Shown piece after piece: positions 35,473-48,500 of a stretch of 64,000 bases of DNA. Source of the DNA: Malacoplasma penetrans HF-2. Lineage in GTDB: Bacteria; Bacillota_I; Bacilli_A; Mycoplasmatales; Mycoplasmoidaceae. Position numbers and translations under genes: made by a program. The notes under the pieces are model-generated. The model saw only the letters and a program-made list of their open reading frames with translations. It did not search any database and was not told where the DNA came from. Each line of letters starts with the position of its first letter. Within the stretch, counting starts at the first letter, position 1. Where the stretch lies: NCBI RefSeq assembly GCF_000011225.1, contig NC_004432.1, positions 310,001 to 374,000 of the forward strand, written 5' to 3'.

Positions 35473-38400
35473 ATGAATAAATTGTCAAAAAAATTATCTT
35501 TAATAATAACAAGTTCAATTTTAAGTATTGCTGCAGGAATCTCTGTAGCATTACCAATTTCACAAAATCTTGTAAAAGATTCATCTATAACCAACATTAA
35601 TTCTATTAGCCAAGCAACAACAGAAAGTAAAGTAATACCATCGGAAGTTAATGACCAAAATGCTAATATTTCCACTAAAAATGGTCCTGTAACTTTTATG
35701 GGTAATACCATTACTGCTCTTGATTGATATGGTAATAAAATGTGGGATATTGATTTTTCAAAGCAAGTTCCTGATAAAAATGGAACTGTCTCTGGAAATA
35801 GCTATGATGGTGCATGACCTCGTGCTTGATACAATTGGGACTATAACAGAAGTGATGATACTATTTGAGTTTTAGGTTTTTGATCAAGCAACAATAAAAA
35901 GCAACCGTTATTTGAGATAAAGGCATCTGATGGAACTTTTACTAAACACGAAGTTGACTATAACAAATTCTCAACAGATTTACCAAACCCTAATGTAACT
36001 TCAGCATATCGTTTTATTTCGGCTTTATCTTCTGGTAAAGTTATGATTTATGGTGGTGCAGGAAGTACATATGATGCAAAAGGTATATTGTATGATCCAA
36101 AAACTAAAACTGCAGAACTAATAAAAGGTAATTCTGCTGAAAAATCAATTCTACCAATAGGTGATAATAGTTTTGGTGAAAATTATAGATGATATTTCTT
36201 TAATTTAATTCCAATTGCCAACAATAAAAATTTAGTAGAAGTCTTTCCTTTTTCTTCTAAAGCTACAACTGATGATACTGAAGCAGCAAAAAATGCTTCT
36301 TATGACATTTATTTTTTGTTGGTTGATGATAATTTGAATATGGCATACACAACAGGTACATGATCTTCTAAAATTAAAGTTGCTGATGCAATGCAAGGTT
36401 ATAGAAATACTCAAGCTACTCCACAACGCGATTATTATTCATTGCTTGATGGAAGAGTAGTTACAGTTGTATATAATACTGCAATTATTATTGATGCAAA
36501 AAATACCAATGACATTAAGTATGGTGTTTTTCCAATGTCAGAAACTAAATGAATAAAATCTTGAGCTTTTGATTCAAACCAAAACCTATATTTCAAGTTT
36601 AAAAATGAATCTAAAATTTATAAAGTTTCAGGTACTGCTTGAGAAACACTAGATAACAATTTAAAAAATGAATCTATTTCACCACAAATATATTTAGATT
36701 TATCTGGGGTTAGTGATATTACAAAGCATGCAAATAATTTAATTATTTACAATGTGTATGGATACACTGGTCAGTTAATGATGGTTAATTCTATTCACAA
36801 TGACTATGTGAATACAAAAAATTCTGAATCTATAACTGTAGAAAGTAATCCTGAAGAATATGGATTGGCCTTTGGTGTTACTCAAAATAAAACAAATCAA
36901 AATGAAGGTGATAATGTTGGTATCTTGAATGGACCTAATAGTATTTTAAAAGCTTCTGATTTTGAACTAAGTAGTTCTGCAAGAACTTCAAAAATACCAA
37001 GTGAAATAACAAAAGATGATATTGAAACATCAAATGGATTTTTAAAAAATTCAACAGATTTTAAAATAACTAAAATGGATGATGAAAAGGGTGAAATTGA
37101 AATTGAATGTCAACTTTATCAAATTCCTTGATTTACAACAACATTACCAAATGATATTTCACCAAAAACTGTAACTAAATCATATACAACTTCAAACAAG
37201 ATAGCAGATAAAACATCTTGAAAAAATTTAACTGCATCTACTGATTATGACTTCTTAAATATGAAACCTTCAAAGATAACTTCTGAAGATCTAACTAATT
37301 TAGACCCATTCCAAGTTTCATTTCAATCTCAAGTTGTTGTAAATGCACAAGGGCAACAACTTTATCCTAAAAAAACTTATACTGTTTCATCTCAGGATGA
37401 TAAAACAGGAAAAGTAGGGGTGAAAATTAAATATGAATATATTCCAATGGGAATAACTTACATAAGTACTACATCACCTAAAATTTATGAAACTACACAT
37501 ACTTATGATGTGTTTAAAAATTCTGATTCTGCATCATTTAAATTTATGGGGCAAACTAGTAATAGTAATAATTCTATAAACATCACTCAAGTTTCAGAAT
37601 TAAAAAATTTATTAAGTGCAAATACTTTACCATCTTCATTTTTGAGTTTGAATAACTCAGGAGATAAAACAAATTCAGGATTCTTACAATTTATTAATAC
37701 TAATACTAGTAAGGGTTATCCAATTTCAAAAATGAAGTTTACTGTAACTGCAAATGATACTGCAGGAACACTAACAATAAAAGCTGATATGCCAACAGCA
37801 TATTCACCTTTAAACAAAGATGAATCATTTACAGCTACTTATACTAATTTAAATAAATCAACAAACTATAAATTCAATTTTAAAAATATATCTCAAATTG
37901 GATCACAAAACATTAATTCAATTCTTCCTTCTGCTGTAACTGATGGAGATATTATCAATAACTTTATAGAATATACTGGATTTAGTTCAAATGATTTCTC
38001 AATAACTAAAACAGTAGATGATGAAAATGGAACTTTAACAGTTGCAATTAACTTAGATAAAAACTATGCTGAAGCCATAGGAAAAGGCAATGTTGGATTT
38101 AGTAACTATAGTGCAACTAGAACATTTAGCGGTTTTATGACTAAAGATCAATATAACCAAAGATTTGATGTTCAGTTTGTGAGTGATTCTGATAATAAAC
38201 TAATTCAATTAAAACAAATGCAAGTTTCTAAAATTGTTGAAACATTTAATAATACAACTTCAACTAGTTTAACAGTTGATGGAACAACTTATAGTAATTT
38301 AAAAGATTTAATTGAAAAATTATTAATTCAAAGTAAAGGTACTTCTATTCCATCAAATTGAGCTAATAATAACTTAATCACTGCAACAATGCATGCTGAT

Positions 38401-38841
38401 AATGCACAAGGTACAATAAGTTTTTATGTGAAGATAGATAAATCAATAGTAACAGGTTCAAACAGTGATATTAACCTAGTTGTTAACTATACAGGATTTG
38501 TTAAAGGTAATGTTGTAGATACTGGTGATAACTTATCATTTGTAGCAGACAACATGTTAAAAAGTTATTTATTGAGTAATAAAGATGTTACTGAAGAAGA
38601 ATTTAATAAATTCAATCCAACTACATTTGCTAATTGATTACAAGAAAAAGATAATGAAAGAGCTTTAAAACTTATTTCATATAAAAGTGGTGAGTATGAA
38701 CAGTTATTAGCTGATAAAACTAAATATAAATTAGCTGTAATTGCTAATGAAACACAAAGAACAGTTTCTATATTTATAAACTTTAATAGTGTTTCTAATT
38801 CTCAATCATTAAAAGAGTATTCTGTAACATATACAATTTAA
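35473..38841 (+). CDS. large surface protein paralog A6, 1122 aa
   Basis: Family member with AAGGAAGG as ribosome binding site before ATG 35473. It shares the GLAFGVTQNKTNQNEGD block with A5. Its propeller signature is PRAWYNWDYNRSDDTIW, and it has ANNKNLVEVFPFSS where A5 has ASNRNIVEVVNFTT; A3 and A8 show the same NNKNLVEVLPFS type. The late module is KIDKSIVTGSNSDINLV. This patchwork of shared segments suggests exchange among copies. Ends at TAA 38839-38841. Confidence 0.82.
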
Positions 38842-38859
38842 GCTTTAAAAATATTAATA

Positions 38860-38899
38860 AAATATTGGGTTAATCAAAAAGATTAATTCAATATTTTTT
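38860..38899 (+). terminator. intrinsic terminator after A6
   Basis: AATATTGGGTTAATC pairs with GATTAATTCAATATT (one wobble, 15 bp), loop of five A's, T6 tail. Confidence 0.85.
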
Positions 38900-38968
38900 A
38901 TTGTTTTAATAGATTAATAATCATGTCTTTGAAGTCTTAGGTGTTTGATTAAGGTCTTAAAAAAATTT

Positions 38969-38985
38969 AAAATATAAAAGTATGT
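38969..38985 (+). promoter_or_regulatory. leader of A7 with -10-like box
   Basis: AAAATATAAAAGTATGT, containing TATAAA at 38973-38978, is identical to the leader of A8 and differs from the A2-A6 leaders. AAAGGATAAATTTATC then leads into the start. Confidence 0.5.
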
Positions 38986-39005
38986 TAAAAAAGGATAAAT
39001 TTATC

Positions 39006-42000
39006 ATGAGTAAACTATCTAAAAAATTAACTTTATCAATTTTAAGTTCTGTTTTGAGTATTGCAACAGGGTTATCAATTGCATTACCTATATCTCAACA
39101 TTTAGAAAATAGTTCATTAATTACTAATATTTCAAGCATTAATCAATCAACTCAAGCTGGTGAAATTGTACCTACTGAAGTAAATGATCAAAATGCCAAT
39201 CTATCAACAAATAATGGTCCAATAACTTTTATAGGTAATAAGATTACTGCACTTGATTGATATGGGAATGTCTTATGAGAAAAAGACATGGCAGATGAAA
39301 TCCCAGATAAAACTGGAGCTAAACCAGGAAAGGATTATACAGAAGGTGCATGACCTCGTGCTTGATTCAACTGAGATTATAATAGAAGTAGTAACTTATT
39401 ATGGGTATTAGGTTTTTGATCAAGCACTACTAGAAAACAACCCCTTTTAGGTATTGATGCATCAACTGGTAACATAAAGTATACATATGATATTGATTAC
39501 AGTTCTTATTCTAGTTCTATTGGAAATGTAACAGCTTCAACTACTTATCGTTTTATTTCTGCATTATCTTCAGGGAAAGTAATGGTATATGGTGGTGCAG
39601 GTAGTTCATATAATGCTAAAGGAATATTGTATGATCCTACAACTTCTTCAGCATCTCTAATTTCAGGAGATTCATCTAATTCTAATATTTTGCCTCTTGG
39701 TAATGCCACATATGGTTCTAAGTATAAATGATATTTTTTTAACTTAATTCCAATTGCTAACAATAGAAATTTAGTAGAAGTATTACCTTATTCTAGTGAT
39801 TATGCATCAGGGGATGCAGGTTCTAATAATGCAAACTATAATGTTTATTTTTTATTAGTAGATGATCAGTTAAATATGGTTACAAAAGATTCATCAAATA
39901 GATGATCAAAACTTGTTCAAGTAGCTAGTGGTATGGCAGGTTATAGAAATACACAAATTACCCCACAACGTGATTACTATTCACTATTAGATGGAAGAGT
40001 AGTTACAGTTGTATATAATACTGCTGTAATTATTGATGCATCTGCAAGTGATGTAAGATTTGGTTCTTACCCAATGTCTGAAGCCAAGTGAATTAAATCG
40101 TGAGCTTTTGACTCTAACCAAAACTTGTATTTTAAATTTAAAGATGAAACAACAATTTATAAAGTATCTGGAACTTATTGAGGGACATTAAATAACAGTT
40201 CAAGTAGCAGCACTGTTTCACCTTACACTTACTTAAATTTATCTGGTATTACACAAACAAAAGATTATGCAAGTAATCTGATTATGTATAATGTTCATGA
40301 ATATACTGGTCAATTAATGTTGATTAATTCTAAATATAATGACAGAGTTAACACTGATAATTCATCTATTACTTCACAAAATAATAATGATAATTATGGT
40401 TTAGCAATAGGTATTACTCAAAATGCTAATGACCAAAATCAAGGGGATTTTAAAGGTATATTAAATGGAGCTGATAGCATTCAAAAAGCTTCAGATTTCC
40501 AACTTAGTGATTCAGCTATAGCATCAAAAATACCAAGTGAAATCACAAGAAACGATATTGAAACTTTAAATAATTCATTTTTAAGAAATTCATCAGATTT
40601 TTCAATAACTAGTATAAATGATGAAACTGGTGAAATTACAATTGAGTGTAAACTTTATCAAATACCTTGATTTGCTTCTGAACTTCCAAGTAATATCACT
40701 CCAAGAGTTGTTTCTCACCAATATACTACAAATAATAAAATAACAAATAAAGTTTCATGAAAAACACTATCAACTTCAACAGATTATGACTTCATGAATA
40801 TGACACCTACTAAAATAAGAGCAGAAGATGTTGAAAATTTAGACCCTTTCCAAGCATCTTTTCAATCCCAAACCATCACTAATGCAAGTGGAGAACAGCT
40901 TTATCCTAAAAAGACTTATACAGTGTCAAATGCTAATGATACAAATGGAACTATAAATGTTACTGTTAAATATGATTATGTTCCAATGGGATTAACTTAC
41001 AATACTAGTAATGTGAAAACTTATACTGCAACTCATAGTTATCAAGTATTTAAATCTACTGACACTGCTGAATTTAAGTTTATGGGGCAAACTGGATCTT
41101 CAACAACTTCTTCTATCAATGTAACAAATGTTGCAGAACTTAAAAACTTATTAAATGCAAATACTTTGCCTTCTTCATTTTTATCTTTAAACAATTCAAC
41201 AGATTCAACAAATTCTGCATTCTTACAATTTGTTAACACTGCAAACAGTAAAGGTTATCCAATTTCTAAAATGAGATTTACTGTAGCTGCAGACGATAAT
41301 GCAGGAACATTAAGTATTACAGCAAATATGCCAAGTGATTATTCTCCAACTAATACATCACAAACATTTACTGTAACTTATACAAATTTAAATAGAGCTG
41401 CAAATTATAGTTTTAGATTTAAAACTAATTACTCTTCAGTTGGGTCTCAAAGCTTTAGTGCTTTATTACCATCTTCAATTACTGATGGAGATATTATTAA
41501 TAATTTAATTGAATACCAAGGATTCAATTCAAATGACTTTACAATTACTAAAACTGCAAATGATGCAAATGGTACTTTATTAGTACAAATATCATTAAAT
41601 AGTAATTATGCTTCTGCAGTGGGTAATGGAAATGCTGGATTTACAAATTATTCTGCAAGTCATACATTTACTGGATTTATGACAGAAGACCAATATAATG
41701 AAAGATTTAATGTTGAATTTACAGATGATACTGATACTAAATTGCTTGATTTAAAACAAATGCAACCATCACAAATCTATGATAGTTTAGTAACTGCAAC
41801 TACTAAAGAGTTGACTGTTGGTAACACTAAATATACTGACTTAAAAGAACTGATTGAAAATTTATTAGTATCTGAAAAGGGTTCATTAGTTCCAAGCGGT
41901 TGAAAAGATAATTCATCTATAACTGCTGGAATGTATTATGATAACTCACAAGGAACAGCAAGCTTTTATGTAAATATTCCTAAGAGTTTAATGGCTGGGT

Positions 42001-42377
42001 CTAATAGTGATTTAAACCTTGTAGTAAACTATACAGGATTTGTTAAAGGTAATGTTGTAGCTACACAAGATAATTTATCTTTTGTAGCAGACAATATGCT
42101 TAAAAACTATTTAATAAGTAAAGGTTTTGTAACTCAAACAGAATATGATGCATTTACTCCAACTAGTTTCGCAGAGTGATTAAGAAGTGGAACAAATGCA
42201 CTTAATCTAATTACTTATAAAACCGGTCAATATGAACAATTATTAAATAATCCAAGTGGATATACTTTTAATATAGTTGCTAATACCACTCAAAAAACAG
42301 TTTCTGTTTATATTCATTTTAATAATGTAACTGATTCTAATTCTTTATCTGAATATTCAGTGACTTATACAATATAG
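39006..42377 (+). CDS. large surface protein paralog A7 (subgroup with A8), 1123 aa
   Basis: A7 and A8 form a distinct subgroup. Both use MSKLSKK at the start, VAELKNLLNA instead of VSELKNLLSA, LPSSITDGDIINNLIEYQG and FTITKTAND in the fourth module, and YVNIPKSLMAGSNSD (or GANSD) in the fifth. The upstream box of the other copies is absent and the leader matches A8. The SD is AAAAGGAT before ATG 39006; an in-frame ATG at 38982 precedes that SD and is less likely. The tail reads EYSVTYTI. Stop is TAG at 42375-42377. Confidence 0.82.
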
Positions 42378-42380
42378 TTA

Positions 42381-42420
42381 AAATATTGAAAACTAAAAAT
42401 TTGGTTTTCAATATTTTTTT
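42381..42420 (+). terminator. intrinsic terminator after A7
   Basis: AAATATTGAAAAC pairs with GTTTTCAATATT, followed by T7. A second hairpin (42460-42492), which holds the L3 left repeat, follows within 40 bases. Confidence 0.85.
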
Positions 42421-42468
42421 ATTTTTTTAATAGATATTTCTTATTTCAATAAGTAAAAAAGGTAGAGT

Positions 42469-42626
42469 TAATGGGAATTAACTCTACCTTTTTCTTTTTA
42501 TCTATTTAACATATTTCATTTATATACCAAAAATACTTTATATAGTCATTAATTAGTAAGGAAAGTGAAATAAAATTCATATATTTTTTGCATTCAGTTG
42601 TTTTTATGGAGAAATAATTCCCATTA
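42469..42626. promoter_or_regulatory. putative invertible promoter segment of L3 (OFF orientation)
   Basis: TAATGGGAATTA (42469-42480) and TAATTCCCATTA (42615-42626) are exact reverse complements 134 bp apart. The left copy is the loop and inner stem of GGTAGAGTTAA...TTAACTCTACC, a terminator with T5. GTATATAAATGAAATATG, with TATAAA read on the minus strand (42519-42524), points away from L3 toward the left repeat. After inversion it would point at L3. Size and layout match the M. penetrans P35 switch. The OFF call is inference. The segment and its flanks fill the 341-bp gap 42378-42718; nothing else was seen there. Confidence 0.8.
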
Positions 42627-42718
42627 TTTCTACTAACAAAATTTTCATTTATTTAACTGGTAAATTTGTCTTTTTTATATTTCAAAATTTGAAAGGTAAT
42701 AATTATTAACTAAATATT

Positions 42719-43825
42719 ATGAAAATTAAAAAAATTAAATTATTGAAAGCTCTTGCATTAACCGGGGCTTTTGGAATTGTTGCAACAGTTCCAGTAATTG
42801 TATCTTCTTGTTCTTCTACTGATAACAATGGAGGAACTGGAAACAATAACAATCAAGGTGGAGGAAATGGTGGAAATACTGACACTCAACAACAAACTAT
42901 TACACCTAAATTAAAAGCTGATGTAACTACACAAGGTGCTTTAAGTAAAATTTATGACACTACTGCAAAAGAAGATACTAACACTTTAATTGCAAAAGAT
43001 ATTAAAGCTAATCCTGAAACTTACTTTGAAAATGGTGCAGATTTAAAATCAATTGAAGGATGAACTGTAACTGTTGATGGTAACTTTGATTCTGCTGCTT
43101 CATGAGAAGGTCAAACATATGATGAATGATCTAAAACAGCTAATATCAAAAAAGGTGTCTATGAACAAACTTCTGCTCAATTAAATATTGCTTCTTTAAA
43201 GGATCTGAAATCTCAACTTTCAACATCTGAACAAATTAAAAAACTTTGTGAAGATTCAAATTTAACATTTTCTGATGCAACTGAATATAAAGTTCAAAAT
43301 CAATTAGGATTTACAGATGGAGATTTATTACATGTTAATGTAACTGCAAAGCAAAACACAACAAATCTTGTTATGGATGTTGCAATTCCTGTATCTGATC
43401 TTAATTTAAAGATTACAGGTCTTAAAGTTTCTGTTTCTAAAACTGAAAATCAAACTGGTAACAATGTAGCTGAAGTTAAAGATTTAACTACTAATTTCAC
43501 TTACAACATTGGTATTAATGATACAGTTAAAGAAATTACTCCAACAGCTGTCTTAGCACAAGATAAAACTGATGCTAATAAAGTATTAAAAGCACTAGGA
43601 TATGCTACAGAAGCTGCAAATGTTTACACATTGGATAATGATAAACTTTCTGATGCTTTAGGGTTATATAACTGTAAATTTGAAGCAGTAAGTAGTAAAG
43701 CTACAAATGAAGCAAACAAATATACTGTTACATTAAAAGCAACACCTAATGATGGGTATGTTTGAGAAAATGGAACAAAAGATGCTAAAGAAGTTTCATT
43801 TGTTGCCACTTTAAACGATAAATAG
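42719..43825 (+). CDS. P35-like surface lipoprotein L3, 368 aa
   Basis: N-terminus MKIKKIKLLKALALTGAFG with lipobox VSSC (Cys31), identical to L4 over the first ~35 residues. An Asn/Gly/Gln linker follows, then a body with TNTLIAKDIKANPETYFENG and GFTDGDLLHVNV as in L4. At 368 aa it is close to the 35-38 kDa size expected of P35-type products and lacks the extra domain of L1 and L2. Its upstream promoter segment appears inverted, so the gene may be silent in this clone. There is no terminator of its own other than the stem that carries the L4 left repeat. Confidence 0.9.
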
Positions 43826-43868
43826 TAAATCTAAAAACAAACTATATTAAATTTATTTTTATAAGAAA

Positions 43869-43904
43869 AAGGTAGAGTTAATGCAAATTAACTCTACCTT
43901 TTTT
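43869..43904 (+). terminator. terminator of L3 that also holds the left inverted repeat of L4
   Basis: AAGGTAGAGTTAA pairs with TTAACTCTACCTT around the short TGCAA centre, with T6 after. The TAATGCAAATTA recombination-type repeat is embedded in the top of this stem. Confidence 0.8.
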
Positions 43905-44037
43905 ACTTTTGTTTATTTAACATATTTCATTTATATATCAAAAACACTATGGAAGCTTATAAAACTGCACTGAAAATGAAATAAAATACATATATTTTTT
44001 GCATTTAGTTTAATTTTTGGAGAAGTAATTTGCATTA
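43879..44037. promoter_or_regulatory. putative invertible promoter segment of L4 (OFF orientation)
   Basis: TAATGCAAATTA (43879-43890) and TAATTTGCATTA (44026-44037) are exact reverse complements with 135 bp between. Minus-strand GATATATAAATGAAATATG (TATAAA at 43930-43935) points to the left repeat, as in L3. The left GTAGA / right-side GTAGA contexts extend the similarity by 5 bp. This segment fills most of the 302-bp gap 43826-44127. Confidence 0.8.
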
Positions 44038-44127
44038 TTTCTACTTCTTAAATTTTTCTTTATTTAACTGGTAAATTTGTCGTTTTTATAATTTCAAAAT
44101 TTGAAAGGTAATAATTATTAACTAAAT

Positions 44128-45279
44128 ATGAAAATTAAAAAAATTAAATTATTGAAAGCTCTTGCATTAACCGGAGCTTTTGGAATTGTTGCAACAGTTC
44201 CAGTAATTGTTTCTTCTTGTTCTTCAACTGATAATGGAAACAATAACCAAGGTGGGACTGGTGGAAATGGTCAAGGTGGAGATACTCAACAACAATCTAC
44301 AGTAAAACCTGAAATTAAAACTGATGTAAAATTGAGTGGTAAATTATCAGGTATTTATGATGCTTCTGAAACAGATAGAAAAGACACTAATACTTTAATA
44401 ACTAATGATGTTAAAACAAATCCAGAAAATTATTTTACTAATGGTGATCAAATTAAAGATGCTATTAAAGATGCTACTGTAACTGTTGATGGTGGATTTA
44501 AAAAAGAATCATCTTGAAGTGGTAATCCTTACAGTACTTGATCTACAGGAACAACAGCTACTTTATACCCTTCAGCTGCTCCACAAATTAATATTGCTTC
44601 ATTAAATGATTTAAAAGATACAAAATTAAAAGATTCTACTGCTATTGAAACCTTCTTAAAAGATGCAAATATATCTTTTACAGGTGCTAGTGGATTTAGT
44701 GTTCAAAATCAACCTGGATTAACTGATGGTGATTTATTGCATATAAATATTAAAGCAAAACAAAATAGTCAAGATCTTAATTTAGATTTACAAATCCCTG
44801 TATCTAACATTAACTTAGAAACAACACTTAAAATCTCAATTGATGCAACAACTAACACTACAGGAAATAAAATTGAAGCTGTAAAAGATTTAGAAACTAA
44901 GTTTAGTTACAATATTGGTATTGATGCAACTCTTAAATTTGAACAACAAAAAGGGGAAGCTCCTGCTGCAACTACAAATGAGGTTAGTGATGCAGCTACT
45001 GCAGCAAAAAATATTTTGGTAAAATTAGGTTATGTAAGTTCTGGGGATACTTTAAGTGATGACAAAATTTCTGCAGCTTTAGGAATTTATAACTGTAAGT
45101 TTACACCTAAAAGTGCAACTGAAAATACAAATGCAAAACCTAATGCAGAAGTTACAAATTCTAATAAGGTATATACAGTTACTGTAACTGCAACACCATA
45201 TAATGAAACATATGTTTGAGATGATGGGTCAACTGGACCAAAAGATATTTCATTTGATGTAAGTCTTAAAGTTAGCTAA
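44128..45279 (+). CDS. P35-like surface lipoprotein L4, 383 aa
   Basis: Signal peptide and lipobox as in L3 (VSSC, Cys31), then a GG/QQ-rich linker and a body with DTNTLITNDVKTNPENYFTNG, GLTDGDLLHINIKAKQNSQDL, LQIPVSNINLET and LGIYNCKFTPKS. L3 and L4 are tandem neighbours and are more alike than either is to L1 or L2. Leader blocks TTTATTTAACTGGTAAATTTGTC and GAAAGGTAATAATTATTAACT are shared with L3. The protein sits outside the membrane by its lipid anchor. Expression is predicted off by promoter orientation. Confidence 0.9.
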
Positions 45280-45335
45280 TAAAGATTTTAATATTTAAAC
45301 AAACTATAAAAAAATACAGTTAGCTAAAACTAATA

Positions 45336-45377
45336 AAAAAGTATTGAATAACTTTAATTGTTATCAATACTTTTTTA
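45336..45377 (+). terminator. intrinsic terminator after L4
   Basis: AAAAGTATTGAATAAC pairs with GTTATCAATACTTTT (one bulge), followed by T's. Confidence 0.75.
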
Positions 45378-45467
45378 TTTTTAAACTAAATATAAATGTT
45401 CTTATGAGATTAATCACACATTGATAATTCTTGGCATGGCTATTTGATAATGAAATTTAAAAAACTT

Positions 45468-45484
45468 AAAATATAAAAGTATGT
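45468..45484 (+). promoter_or_regulatory. leader of A8 with -10-like box
   Basis: AAAATATAAAAGTATGT, with TATAAA at 45472-45477, is the same as the A7 leader and continues into AAAAGGATAAATTTATC before the start. Confidence 0.5.
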
Positions 45485-45502
45485 AAAAAGGATAAATTTA
45501 TC

Positions 45503-48500
45503 ATGAGTAAACTATCTAAAAAAATAACTCTATCTGCAATTACTTCTGTTTTAAGTATTGCAACAGGATTATCTATTGGATTACCAATTTCAAATAATTC
45601 ATTAAAAAATTCTTCTATTACAAATATTTCAAGTAGCAATCAATCAACTACTGCTAGTAAGTTAGCTCCATCTGAAGCTAATGATCAAAATGCTAATCTT
45701 TCAACAAGCAATGGTCCTATTACTTTTTTAGGAAACAAAATTACAGCACTAGATTGATATGGTAATAAATTGTGAGAAAAAGATTTATCAACTTTAATAC
45801 CAGATTACAATGGTAAAGTTTCTACTGATGGTTCAGCAACAAATTATGATAATGGACCATGAAAACGTGCTTGATTTAACTGAGACTATAATAGAAATAC
45901 TGATTTATTATGAATAATAGGATACTGATCTCCTGTTACTAAAAAACAACCATTATTAGGAATAAAAGCTTCTAGTGGAGATATTCAACACAACTATGAT
46001 ATTGATTACCAATCTTATACATCAAGTTTGGGAGCAACTACTACAGGAACTGCTTATCGTTTTGTTTCAGCTTTAGCATCAGGAAAAGTAATGATATATG
46101 GTGGTGCTGCTACTGCATATAATGGGAAGGGATTGTTATTTAATCCTTCAGATTCTACACTTACTTTACTAAATGGAAATTCTGCAACTGAAAGCATTTT
46201 TCCACCTAATGACTCAGAATATGGAACAAAGTATAGATGATATTTTTTCAATTTAATTCCTATTGGAAATAATAAAAATTTTGTTGAAGTTCTACCATTT
46301 TCTAGAGATGCAACAACTGGAGATGCTGGTTATCCTAATGCAAATTACAATGTTTACTTTTTACTAGTTGATGATAACTTAAACCTAATTGAAACTACTG
46401 GCACTTGATCTAAATTAGTTAAAGTAGCAGATGGTATGCAAAATTATAGAAACACAAAGATAACTCCACAACGTGATTACTATACAATGCTAGATGGTAA
46501 AGTAGTAACAGTTGTATATAATACTGCAATTGTTATTAATGCTACTGGAAATAGTATCAACTATGGTACTTATCCAATGTCTGAAGCTAAATGAATTAAA
46601 TCTTGAGCATTTGATTCAAACCAAAATTTATATTTTAAATTTAAAGATGAATCTACAATTTATAAAGTTTCTGGATCTGCTTGATCTTCATTAAATAACA
46701 ATACAAGTTCAGCAATTGCTCCTAATACTTATTTAGATTTAGCAGGTATTCCACAAACTAAAGACTATGCTAACAATCTTATTATCTACAATGTTTATGG
46801 TTATACTGGTCAATTAATGATGGTTAACTCTAAGTACAATGAAAATGTTGATACTAGTAACTCAGGAATAACTGAAGATGCAAACCCAGATAAATTGGGA
46901 TTAGCATTAGCAGTAACTCAAAATGCTAATAGTCAAAATCAAGGGGATTACAAAGGTATTTTAAATGGAGATGATAGTATTCAAAAAGCATCAGATTTTG
47001 AATTAAGTCAATCTGCAATTGATTCTAAAATTCCAAGTGAAATTACAAGAAGTGATATTAATACTTTAAATAGTTCTTTCTTAAAAAATGCTTCAGATTT
47101 TACTATAACTAAAATTGATGATGCAAATGGAACAATTGAAATACAATGTAACCTTTATCAAATTCCGTGATTTGCTTCTGAACTTCCAAGCAATATTACT
47201 CCTAGAGTTGTTACTCATCAATATACAACAACTAATAAAATTAACAATAAGATTTCATGAAAAACACTATCTGAAACTACAGATTATGACTTCTTAAATA
47301 TGAAACCATCTAAAATTGCTGTTGATGATGTTACCAATTTAGATCCATTTCAAGTTTCTTTCCAATCTCAAATTATTACTACTGCTCAAGGACAACAACT
47401 TTATCCTAAAAAAACATATAGTGTATCAGATCCAAATGATACTGCTGGAACAATTAAAGTATCAGTTAAATATGAATATGTTCCAATGGGATTAAGTTAT
47501 TCAACTAATAATGTAAAATCATATGAAACAAATTTTACATATACAGTATTTAAATCTACTGATACTCCTGCATTTAGATTTACAGGACAAACTACATCTG
47601 GTAGTAGCGCTTCAATTGATGTTTCAAATGTTGCTGAACTTAAAAACTTATTAAATGCTAGTACTTTACCTTCATCTTTTAATTACTTGAATAGTTCTAC
47701 AGATTCTACTAATTCAGCATTTTTACAATTTATTAATACTGCAAATAGTAAAGGTTATCCAATTTCAAAAATGAAATTCACTGTAACTGCAGATGATGTT
47801 GCTGGAACTCTAAAAATAACTGCTACAATGCCTGCAAGTTATTCTCCAAAAAATTCAGAAGAAACATTCACTGTAACTTATACAAATTTAAATAAAGCTG
47901 CAAATTATAAATTTAATTTTAAAACTAGTTCGTCTTCAATTGGGTCTCAAAACTTTAGTACTTTATTGCCATCATCAATTACTGATGGAGATATCATTAA
48001 TAACTTGATTGAATATCAAGGATTTAATTCTAATGACTTTACAATTACTAAAACTGCAAATGATCAAAATGGAACTTTATTAGTTCAAATATCACTAAAT
48101 AGTAGTTATGCATCTGCAATTGGTAATGGAAATGCTGGTTTTAAAAATTATAGTGCTACTCATACATTTACAGGGTTTATGAATGAAGATCAATATAATG
48201 AAAGATTTAATGTTGAGTTTGTAGATGATAGTAGTGAAGTATTGATTGATTTAAAGCAAATGCAATCTTCTCAAGTGTATGATACTTTAGTTACAAAAAA
48301 TACTTCTTTAACAGTTGGGAATACTACATATAACAATTTAAAAGAATTGGTAGAAAAACTATTAATTACTAAATTAGGTTCATTAGTTCCAACAGGATGA
48401 AAAGATAATGCTTCAATAGATGTTGGAATGTATTATGATAACTCTCAAGGAACAGCTAGTTTTTATGTTAATATTCCAAAAAGCTTAATGGCTGGTGCTA

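Noticed and set aside
43986-44005. AATGCA-N8-ATGTAT motif on the minus strand of the L4 (and L3) segment taken as the promoter
   Set aside because: Its distance to the repeats does not fit a simple inversion of the L1 layout; the TATAAA box at 43930-43935 fits better.
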